Assembly (NCBI GenBank): GCA_964387955.1 | Contig: CAYLXX010000009.1 | Location: 1-32,751 of the forward strand | From: CAYLXX01 sp964387955 | Lineage (GTDB): Bacteria; Patescibacteriota; Microgenomatia; UBA1406; GWC2-37-13 | Length of the DNA: 32,751 bases | Reading direction: 5' to 3' | In this document: in pieces, positions 7,550 to 15,033 of the stretch | Numbering within the stretch: position 1 is the stretch's first letter | Layout of the letters: every line of letters starts with the position of its first letter | Program-made: the position numbers and the translations under genes | The notes under the pieces: generated by a model | Told to the model about the DNA's origin: nothing | What the model saw: the letters and a program-made list of their open reading frames with translations, nothing else | Databases searched by the model: none

Positions 7550-9074
7550 TACGGACCTTCGGGATAATAAATAGTAAGACGAAAGCAATGCATAAGATCA
7601 GACTGAGCATGATGCAATAATATTGGATGAGACTCATAATATGAGATGCGTATTGATTGTAAAAATAACTACCACTTATATTATTTAGCAATTGATCATA
7701 GTTGAGTAAAAAATTAAATTTCGAATGCAAATAAGTTGCTTCTACTTTAGGTGGAACGGCGTTGGTAGTTAGGGCGCCCAGTAGTGAAATTGCACAAGAA
7801 TAGGCAAATAGAATAAATGTTATGATATTTTTCCATATATTTATTTTACCTGAATTTAACCACAATCCGACAAATATCGACAGTGAAGCCATAGATGGAA
7901 TTAAATACCTTGGGCCAAATGCCCAGCCTCCCCATGGATCACCCCAACTTGAATAAAGAACAACATTGGTGGCCACGAGGGCCAGGAGAATAGCAATCTC
8001 TGTGTTTATATGTTTACGTATTGTCCAAAAGCCGGCAATTGCCAAAACGAAAATTGGCATATAAAAAAACAGGCCTCTGTCCTTGGAAAAAAGGAGAGTT
8101 GTGTTGCTTGAAGGTAAATGTTCCTCCGTAAAAAACCCAATTGGGCTTTTTTGATTCTGCAAATTTTTAATAGCGCTTGTATCAGGATTACTGAGAGAGA
8201 TTTTATGGGCAATTATCGTCCGGTAATCTATCAATGATCCGCTTAATCGTTTCCAATCTCCGAAATTGGCATAATTATAAAATGCATGAAGAGAAATTAT
8301 GATAATAAATACAATCGATCCGGCTATAGCAGAGAGTCTTAGACTAATGTTAAATTTATCTTTAATTGTAGTGAAAGAAAAGGCACTCATTGCAAAGTAA
8401 ATCATAATAGGTAACATTAAAATAGCATTTGGGTAGTCGATAGAGATTGCCAGTGCGTATGCAAGCCAGATCCAGAGGGGTAGGAGCGAGCTCAATTTAG
8501 TTTTTTTTCGGTAAAGCCAGGTAGCATAGAATGAAGATACGATGAAAAACGTAGTCAGGTGATGTTGGTAAAGAGTAATAGCATAGCTCCAAGAAGTTGT
8601 ACCGAAGGCAAATATTAAGGGAACAAATAGCGCAAGCCACGTTGGGAATTTGAAAATTTCCTTTGAAATTTTATATAACAGAATTGCTGTTAAACTCGCA
8701 AAAATCGAAATGAAAAAAAAGGTTGCGACTTGGCTTAAGTTGATATATTTGCCTAAGGTATAAAAAGGCAGTGCCATGATCGATATACCCGGAGCAAAGA
8801 AAACATAGAATCGTCCTTGAAAATAGCCTACGTCTGGAAAAGCAGCATCTGCCAGCTCTTTAGTCAAGGCAAATGACTTATTTTCAGCTAGCGACATAGT
8901 AAGAATAAACCTGCCTCGTTCCGGAGACAATTCAAAAGGTTGAGAAGTTTGGTCTAAGTTGCCCTTAATTTCTGAAGGAGTAATATTTCCCGGAATGCCT
9001 CTTAAACTCAGGATATACATGCTTAAAATAAAGATGAAGAAAATAATGAGTAGATTTAATTTGTGAATTTTCAT
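7533..9074 (-). CDS. Multi-pass membrane protein, GT-C-like
   Basis: This 513-aa protein has about eleven hydrophobic segments. After the first helix comes a long external loop containing PERGRFILTMSLAE and, later, PDVGYFQGRFYVFFAPG, a pattern found in bacterial membrane proteins grouped with GT-C glycosyltransferases. FGTTSWSYA and a C-terminal RYLIPSMA segment recur in the same group. A sugar-transfer role fits but no catalytic acidic pair is as clear as in the neighbouring gene, so a polymerase or other glycan membrane protein remains possible. It follows the GT4 gene by 7 nt and overlaps the next gene by 17 nt, within the glycan operon. No Shine-Dalgarno is seen. Confidence 0.7.
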   Translation of the reverse strand: MKIHKLNLLIIFFIFILSMYILSLRGIPGNITPSEIKGNLDQTSQPFELSPERGRFILTMSLAENKSFALTKELADAAFPDVGYFQGRFYVFFAPGISIMALPFYTLGKYINLSQVATFFFISIFASLTAILLYKISKEIFKFPTWLALFVPLIFAFGTTSWSYAITLYQHHLTTFFIVSSFYATWLYRKKTKLSSLLPLWIWLAYALAISIDYPNAILMLPIMIYFAMSAFSFTTIKDKFNISLRLSAIAGSIVFIIIISLHAFYNYANFGDWKRLSGSLIDYRTIIAHKISLSNPDTSAIKNLQNQKSPIGFFTEEHLPSSNTTLLFSKDRGLFFYMPIFVLAIAGFWTIRKHINTEIAILLALVATNVVLYSSWGDPWGGWAFGPRYLIPSMASLSIFVGLWLNSGKINIWKNIITFILFAYSCAISLLGALTTNAVPPKVEATYLHSKFNFLLNYDQLLNNISGSYFYNQYASHIMSLIQYYCIMLSLILCIAFVLLFIIPKVRNEFKS

Positions 9075-9081
9075 ATATACA

Positions 9082-10269
9082 TTAGTTGCTAGGATTTAAA
9101 ATAGTGCTATAAAGATCATTCATCTTTTCAGAAACTGTTGCCCAAGAATCTTTAAGGCCAAATATTTTATTAGTATGCTTCATTTCTCTGAATTTTTTAG
9201 TATCTAAATTGGCCAGAACATAATTTATTTTTTTTCCTTCTGATTCCCAATCTTTAATATCTACTATATACCCATTAATATCATCTTTTACTAAATAAGG
9301 TAATGCGGTGGTATTGGAAACGATGCATATTAAGCCTTGACTTAAACCTTCATGTACAACATTACAGAAACTTTCCCATAGTGCCATATGCACCATCATT
9401 TGTGCATGTCTAATAAGGTAAAATTTATCCAAACCTTTCATTACCCCCAAAAATACTACTCTCTCTTCTAAATCTAATTCGAGAACCAATTTCTTAAGAT
9501 ATTCAAAGTACTTGGCATCTGCGATGGGACCGACAATAACATATGTAATATTTTTTGGAAGCAAAGTCATAGCTCTCAAAGTTGTTTCATAGTTTTTAAT
9601 TGGGTAGATTCTGCCAATTTGGATAATATATTTATCGAAGAATTTAACTTTTCTTTTTATTTCTTCGGAGACGTTTTTTTCGCTTGTGATATAGGCTTCA
9701 TCTTCCACACCATTGCTGATGACGGTAATCAATTTCTCGTAGACTAATTTTTTTTCGATTTCTTCGGCTTCCCAGTCGGAAACAGCTCTGACTTTATCTA
9801 CAATAGAATTAATCAAAAAAGTACCCAAGGTGAAATGATAGAAACCTTTGATAAGTACTTGCCATTTAGGAAATGTTCGCCACTCAGGTGTGAATCCTCC
9901 ATGAGGAGTTAAAATGATCTTGGGACTTCTTTTACGCAATAACCTACGAGTTAGACTATATGTGAGAATCCAAAAGTGGGGGAAAACATCAAAATTATGC
10001 AGAGCAATAATATCCGATGCATTCCAATCTATTTTTGGCCAGTAACCAATCTTTGTGAATGTATACCTTTTTACCTTTAATCCTCGTATGATTTCGAAAT
10101 TCTTTAAAACATTTTTATGTAAATATTCATCTTTTGAAGTATGAATATGTACGTCCCAACCTTTTTTTGTCAAAAGACTATATGTTTCAAGGATATTTGT
10201 CTCAATACCTGCGGTCACAGGATAAAAATATTTAACTATGATGTCGATATGCTTCGGTTGTTTTTTCAT
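9082..10269 (-). CDS. Glycosyltransferase family 4 (GT-B fold)
   Basis: This 395-aa cytosolic enzyme has the two Rossmann domains of GT4. The N-terminal part opens with an acceptor-side loop, FYPVTAGIETNI, equivalent to the usual PxxGGxE, and has a LTPHGG motif. The C-terminal part has IIQIGRIYPIKNYET, which is the GR..KN nucleotide-sugar binding segment, and a WESFCNVVHEGLSQG stretch carrying the conserved E-x7-E pair that binds the donor sugar. It should add one sugar from a nucleotide-sugar donor to a lipid-linked glycan on the cytosolic face. It overlaps the methyltransferase gene by 4 bp and has no Shine-Dalgarno. Confidence 0.9.
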   Translation of the reverse strand: MKKQPKHIDIIVKYFYPVTAGIETNILETYSLLTKKGWDVHIHTSKDEYLHKNVLKNFEIIRGLKVKRYTFTKIGYWPKIDWNASDIIALHNFDVFPHFWILTYSLTRRLLRKRSPKIILTPHGGFTPEWRTFPKWQVLIKGFYHFTLGTFLINSIVDKVRAVSDWEAEEIEKKLVYEKLITVISNGVEDEAYITSEKNVSEEIKRKVKFFDKYIIQIGRIYPIKNYETTLRAMTLLPKNITYVIVGPIADAKYFEYLKKLVLELDLEERVVFLGVMKGLDKFYLIRHAQMMVHMALWESFCNVVHEGLSQGLICIVSNTTALPYLVKDDINGYIVDIKDWESEGKKINYVLANLDTKKFREMKHTNKIFGLKDSWATVSEKMNDLYSTILNPSN

Positions 10270-10958
10270 TTTTTTGCTTTCACTGTAATAATGAGCGGAA
10301 AATGGGGATCATTAAATATGAGTTTATTTTTGGGCATATCTTCTTGAGCAAGTCCGACCAAAAATGAATATGCACTTAGTACGTTACCATATGAGTTCAC
10401 GGTGAGATTTTTGGGATTAAATACTTGTTTAAATGCATATTTTGCACCGTCGACTGTGAAACGCCAGTAGTTTTTTTCCAATTGCCAATCAGGACTCATA
10501 GCAGATACAGTCAGTAGTAATATACCGTCCTTTTTTAAAACTCGATAGAGTTCTTTAATTGCTTTTTGATAATCATCAATCATACCCAATGTTTGAGTAA
10601 TAATGAGACAATCGTAGGTATTGTTTTTGACAGAACTCATATTTCTTAAATCTTCAATAATAGTGGCTTGTTTGTTGGTGTTATCGTTGTCGATGATGTC
10701 GCTTTTAGTCACATGACTATTTCCGAACCGTTTCGTGTACGTATTATCTACAACTTCAAGACATCTTCCTTTAATTGCCGATTTATTTATCTCCAAAAAA
10801 TCCTCGATATAATATCTATCAATCGGAGTCCCTCGATCAAAACCAAATTTTGTACTAATTGGTTTTAAACTTTGAGAGAGAAAATATCTATCTCGTGATT
10901 TGAGTCGTTTTATAAAAATTGCCCTAATTTTTTTGATTGATGTTATGAGATGTGTCAT
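10266..10958 (-). CDS. Class I SAM-dependent methyltransferase-like protein of a glycan cluster
   Basis: This 230-aa protein belongs to a methyltransferase-like family often found beside polysaccharide deacetylases and glycosyltransferases. Visible hallmarks are RGTPIDRYYIEDFL (42-55), CLEVVDNTYTKRFG (66-79), YDCLIITQTL, YRVLKKDGILLLT, NYWRFT and a final DPHFPLIITVKA. The usual glycine-rich SAM loop (ExGxG) is degenerate here: E68 is followed by VVDNTYT. As far as I recall, a related sequence with few glycines is typical of this family, so the protein need not be dead. It may O-methylate or cap the glycan. It overlaps both neighbours by 4 bp, consistent with translational coupling. Confidence 0.82.
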   Translation of the reverse strand: MTHLITSIKKIRAIFIKRLKSRDRYFLSQSLKPISTKFGFDRGTPIDRYYIEDFLEINKSAIKGRCLEVVDNTYTKRFGNSHVTKSDIIDNDNTNKQATIIEDLRNMSSVKNNTYDCLIITQTLGMIDDYQKAIKELYRVLKKDGILLLTVSAMSPDWQLEKNYWRFTVDGAKYAFKQVFNPKNLTVNSYGNVLSAYSFLVGLAQEDMPKNKLIFNDPHFPLIITVKAKK

Positions 10959-11737
10959 TTTTTTATAAGTTTTCTAAGAGTAATTGCGCTTGGTAGCAGC
11001 GTGGCCTTAAATTCGATGAAACTGTGCGAACCGTCTATACCCACACGAGGCAAAGCAAACATATTTGAATCAGGATTCAGTAATCCGTCATCCATACTTA
11101 AGCCCATTTCATAACCAGAGTTAATTACTTCATTTGCGATTTCCTTGTTGTATACACCGTGCGGATAGGCTATATACGAAATTTTTGATTTTAATTTCTT
11201 TTCTAGTATCTTTTTAGAATTACGAACTTCGTTTGTTATCTGAGTTTTGCTCAATTTCTTAAAATTGGTATGAGTTAGACTGTGCGAACCTATTTCCCAG
11301 CCATTTTTTCTTAACTTTTCAATTTCTGAGGTAGTCAGAAGAGGCAGATTGTTTTCGAGTTCGCGGCGATTGGCATGATCAGCATCAGCGATGAGAAACA
11401 TAGTTGGTGTGACGCGCGATTTTTTAAGATAGTCAGCCATTGATAAAACATTCTGATACCCATCGTCAAAAGTGATTACCACTGAAGGTCTATTTAATTT
11501 CTTGAGGCCTTTTAAATAGAGTTTAGCGTCGTTTAATGATATGACATCAAAATGCTCTTTTAAATACTCGATCTGTTTTGTAAAATTTTCCATTGTTATA
11601 CTAAATCTCCACCCATCATGACTAATACTGTGATAGCAGAGGATTACTAAATTATTTTTTCGTCTCAAAAGAACAGCATCAATAACGTAGCAACCTGAAT
11701 AAACTATTTTTCGTGTAAAAAAAAGGAGATTTTTCAT
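10955..11737 (-). CDS. Polysaccharide deacetylase (carbohydrate esterase 4)
   Basis: This 260-aa protein carries the CE4 / NodB homology motifs. Motif 1 is TFDDG with D91-D92 (catalytic base and metal ligand). Motif 2 is SHSLTH with H152 and H156 (metal ligands). Motif 3 is YPHG at 191-194. A hydrophobic N-terminus (about 8-24) may anchor it or act as a weak signal. CE4 enzymes remove N- or O-acetyl groups from sugars using a divalent metal. Here the likely substrate is the envelope glycan made by this operon or peptidoglycan. It overlaps the upstream GT2 and the downstream methyltransferase by 4 bp each. Confidence 0.92.
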   Translation of the reverse strand: MKNLLFFTRKIVYSGCYVIDAVLLRRKNNLVILCYHSISHDGWRFSITMENFTKQIEYLKEHFDVISLNDAKLYLKGLKKLNRPSVVITFDDGYQNVLSMADYLKKSRVTPTMFLIADADHANRRELENNLPLLTTSEIEKLRKNGWEIGSHSLTHTNFKKLSKTQITNEVRNSKKILEKKLKSKISYIAYPHGVYNKEIANEVINSGYEMGLSMDDGLLNPDSNMFALPRVGIDGSHSFIEFKATLLPSAITLRKLIKK

Positions 11738-12642
11738 ATCGATACTGACTTAGAACTTACTGAAACGTTCCATATTTGGGATGAACTTTTGGAGGCATGA
11801 GCGGTAAATTTCAAAACAGCAGTAATGCCAAGATAAAACAGACATTTAATGGGGTGCGACAAAAAAAATACCGCAAATTCTTTAAGAAATAATCCCGTTG
11901 GGATTTGATATTCTTTACGTAAGTAATCTCGATCGAAGCGAGTCTCCAATATCTTGGTGGAATTAAAAAAACGGCTACTTTGATTTCGATGCTCTATAAA
12001 ATTATTAGGCAGTCTGTAATAGGCTTCAGTATCGGAATTGTAGTAAAACTTCATCTTGAGTTGTTTGCACCTTAAGTAAGAATAGGCATCTTCTGCCAGA
12101 CTAAACGGAAAAGTAAGTTTTTTGTAAAAACGTTTGGAGAATGCTCTTGCTTGTCCATGACATGCATACACATTGTCCTGACCTCGCAGAGATTCGTATA
12201 TTCTACCTTTAAATTGCATGCTGGTATTTATGACGGATTCAAAAAAATTAGTTGCTGGAAGTTCGACCATTCTGACAGAAACAAGATCGGCTTTTTTATT
12301 AACCAATGAAGATACGAGTTTGTCCAAAAAAGAATTATCTTTGAGAGAGATATCTGCATTGAGGATTACTAGTATGTCACTAGCGCTTTTTTGAATAAGA
12401 TAATTCAAACCTTTTGCTAACCCGTGTCGTTTTTGATTGTTGATGACTTGAATCACTGGTGAATTTATACTTTGAGTTTTTTGTACAGTAGAGTCTGTAC
12501 TTCCGTCAGAATACACGAAAATATTTTTAAGAACATAGTTTTGTTTAGTTTGATTTAACAGAGACGCCAAAAGATATTGGATATTTTTTTCTTCGTTATA
12601 TGCAGGTATACCTATTGTTAAAGTAACTTTTTGATGGTTCAT
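11734..12642 (-). CDS. Glycosyltransferase family 2
   Basis: This 302-aa GT-A enzyme has IPAYNEEKN at 12-20, YSDGSTD at 44-50 and NAD at 95-97, the DxD-type metal/nucleotide-sugar motif. RHGLAKGLN is the conserved segment before it. The acceptor region has LAEDAYSYLR, equivalent to the usual ED catalytic motif. A hydrophobic C-terminal stretch (about 250-285) suggests membrane association. It should use a nucleotide-sugar donor to extend a lipid-linked glycan. It is linked by 4-bp overlaps to the flippase fusion upstream and the deacetylase downstream. Confidence 0.92.
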   Translation of the reverse strand: MNHQKVTLTIGIPAYNEEKNIQYLLASLLNQTKQNYVLKNIFVYSDGSTDSTVQKTQSINSPVIQVINNQKRHGLAKGLNYLIQKSASDILVILNADISLKDNSFLDKLVSSLVNKKADLVSVRMVELPATNFFESVINTSMQFKGRIYESLRGQDNVYACHGQARAFSKRFYKKLTFPFSLAEDAYSYLRCKQLKMKFYYNSDTEAYYRLPNNFIEHRNQSSRFFNSTKILETRFDRDYLRKEYQIPTGLFLKEFAVFFLSHPIKCLFYLGITAVLKFTAHASKSSSQIWNVSVSSKSVSI

Positions 12643-15032
12643 GTAAACAATTCCAAACTTTTATCGGCGCTTTTTTTCCAGTCAAAATTTTTGGCCCACT
12701 TAACTGATTGTTTTGAGAATGAATTCCTTTTTTTTGAATCATTTAAAAGGTTAAGAGTCTTATCGGCAAAGGCATCGACATCGCCATGTTTAACTAAGTA
12801 TCCTGTATGAGGATTTCTGACAGAATCTTTAAGTCCAGGAACATTGGCCGCGACTACAGGAGTACCACAAGCATTAGCTTCGATGACAGTTATACCCCAA
12901 CCTTCCATAAATGAAGGATTGACAGCGACCCAAGCCTGTTGAAGGAGTTTAATTTTTGCTTCCTCTGTGATTTGACCCAAAAATGTTATTGCACTTTCAA
13001 GTCCGAGAGATTTGGTAAAGGCAACGAGATTATCTTTTTCCTCACCATTACCTGCAATAATAAATTTTGTCTTAGGTAATTTTTTGATAATTTTTTCGGC
13101 ACTGCTGATAAATACATCGATGCTTTTATATTGTTTTAATCGACCCATATATACAACCAGAGGATCAACCGACTTTATTCCAGGTTTATATTTTTTAAGA
13201 TCAATGCCGCAGTATATGATGTGCGGTTCTTGAGTAGTTAAACCGTAATGCATAATTGCATCCTTGGAAGAGTTGGATACAGTTATAACTTGAATGTTGT
13301 GATAGGCGATCGGCATGAGTTTGATTTCAAGAAATGTAGCTACCCAAGCTAGAATTGGATTGAGACTTTTGCGGAAAACTTCTTGGTGAACGTGGTGAAT
13401 TATGAGAAATTTTTTTTCTTTCGCATAAAATGGGGTAAAAAAAGGTAATCCGTTTTCTGAGTCAAGTATGATGTCATAGCGGCCTTTAAATTTAAGCAAG
13501 TAATACAGAAATCCCCATACATACACCATATAAAAACCACCCCGTCTTATGATGTTGACGCCATCGATGACTTCGTTGCGGGGACATGTCCCGTCATTAC
13601 CGCAGAATAAAGTAACAGAATTACCTTCTTTAACCCAGCGTTTAGACAGTTCGTGAATAAATACCTCTGCTCCACCAGCATATTTATGCTTAATATCTCT
13701 CCAATTGTAAATAAGTATTCTCTTTCCAGTAATTTTGCCAGGTTGATTTTTTGGTAAAGGTAATACTACTGTTACAAGATCGACTAAATTACTAAAGAAA
13801 AAACCACCGTTTCTTTGTACTAAATGGAGTATTGTCATAATAACAAGCGATAGAATTCCAGTTTTATACATGACATTAATAATCTCGCCAATATTTTGGT
13901 GATATTCATGAATGCCTATAATCATTGCTATCGAAATACTGATGGCAACAAACGGAAATATATAGTGTTTGCGTGCAAGGTGATAGCTGACAATCGTATT
14001 GGCTAATGTAAAGGCCGCGATAGTCAGGCTATATTGAGGAATAAAGGGAATAATATTGACTGCTTTTTGTCCAAATACAATAGGGGCAAAGTAACCTCCA
14101 AAAAGTATCAGAAATGTAGTGGCTGAGCCGACAAGCAAGATGACTCCCAACATCAAGACATTGAATGTTTTGTTAGGGTCTCTTTTGGAGGCAATATCTC
14201 GAGTGATGAACACAAGCATAAATGTATTGATAAGAGACGCGATAAAATAAATGATTTTTCCAACCAGTGATAAAAGCGCATACTCTCCAGCAATGTCGGC
14301 TGAAAGATAATGCTTGGCAAGTGCAATGTCATATACCAAAAATGCGTTGGCAGAGAGTCCTGCAAGGAGCGAAGCAAAGTAAAATTTTTTAGGAAAATGA
14401 TACACGTGTTTACCTTCGACTTCCCCCTTCTGTTTTTTAAATAGATAGATTGAGGCAATACAGGCTGTAAGCACTGATAAAGGTATAGCAAGATAAATTT
14501 GATCACCTAAACCTAAGTTAATAAAAATAATTGCGAATACCAATTTAGAAACAGCCTCAGTAAGAGTAAGAACTGCGACTAATTTGAACATGAAATTGGC
14601 ATGTAGATAGCCAGTGTTTAAAGATAGAAGTGTTCCGGCAACAAGTGAAGGAGCAAGTAAAAATAATATGGTTACCCCCGAAAGGTGGAAAAATAATTGC
14701 AAAAATGGCGAGCAGACAAGATAAAAGCAAGTAATTACCGAAACTACAATAATAGATCGATTCCGAGTAACCTGGAAAAAATAATTGGCAGCATTTTTAT
14801 TATGTTTAGTTGTCAGATAAGCGATTCTTTGAATGATTGTCGAAGAGAGAGCCCAAATAAATATTGAAATAAAATACCAAAGGGTATTGATGATGGTTAC
14901 TAACCCGTAGTCTTCGAGATTGGCAACGCGTCCGACAAAAACATTAAAGAAGAGATTAAGGATGTTGGAAATCATCAAGGCCGCAATCAAAGAACCGCTC
15001 CCAGTTAGTATCGATTTTGTCCAAGTTTTCAT
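12639..15032 (-). CDS. Fusion: oligosaccharide flippase (Wzx/MOP type) + GT4 glycosyltransferase
   Basis: This 797-aa protein joins two complete modules. Residues 1-405 are a polytopic MOP-superfamily flippase: GSLIAALMISNILNLFFN and GRVANLEDYG resemble the polysaccharide biosynthesis protein family, with about 12 helices. After a linker (406-436) residues 437-797 form a GT4 enzyme, with YAGGAEVFIHELSKR (acceptor loop), VVYMGRLKQYKS (GR motif) and FMEGWGITVIEANACGTP (donor-binding E-x7-E). The fusion would couple a cytosolic glycosylation step to export of the lipid-linked product. No stop or frameshift separates the two parts and the linker is continuous, so it looks real. It follows the dual GT2 gene by 1 nt and overlaps the next gene by 4 bp. 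Confidence 0.92.
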   Translation of the reverse strand: MKTWTKSILTGSGSLIAALMISNILNLFFNVFVGRVANLEDYGLVTIINTLWYFISIFIWALSSTIIQRIAYLTTKHNKNAANYFFQVTRNRSIIVVSVITCFYLVCSPFLQLFFHLSGVTILFLLAPSLVAGTLLSLNTGYLHANFMFKLVAVLTLTEAVSKLVFAIIFINLGLGDQIYLAIPLSVLTACIASIYLFKKQKGEVEGKHVYHFPKKFYFASLLAGLSANAFLVYDIALAKHYLSADIAGEYALLSLVGKIIYFIASLINTFMLVFITRDIASKRDPNKTFNVLMLGVILLVGSATTFLILFGGYFAPIVFGQKAVNIIPFIPQYSLTIAAFTLANTIVSYHLARKHYIFPFVAISISIAMIIGIHEYHQNIGEIINVMYKTGILSLVIMTILHLVQRNGGFFFSNLVDLVTVVLPLPKNQPGKITGKRILIYNWRDIKHKYAGGAEVFIHELSKRWVKEGNSVTLFCGNDGTCPRNEVIDGVNIIRRGGFYMVYVWGFLYYLLKFKGRYDIILDSENGLPFFTPFYAKEKKFLIIHHVHQEVFRKSLNPILAWVATFLEIKLMPIAYHNIQVITVSNSSKDAIMHYGLTTQEPHIIYCGIDLKKYKPGIKSVDPLVVYMGRLKQYKSIDVFISSAEKIIKKLPKTKFIIAGNGEEKDNLVAFTKSLGLESAITFLGQITEEAKIKLLQQAWVAVNPSFMEGWGITVIEANACGTPVVAANVPGLKDSVRNPHTGYLVKHGDVDAFADKTLNLLNDSKKRNSFSKQSVKWAKNFDWKKSADKSLELFT

Positions 15033-15033
15033 A

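Noticed and set aside
7550..7588. TTG start extending the GT-C gene at 5957
   Set aside because: It would overlap the preceding gene by 56 nt. The ATG at 7549 has an upstream GAAGG and fits the operon spacing.
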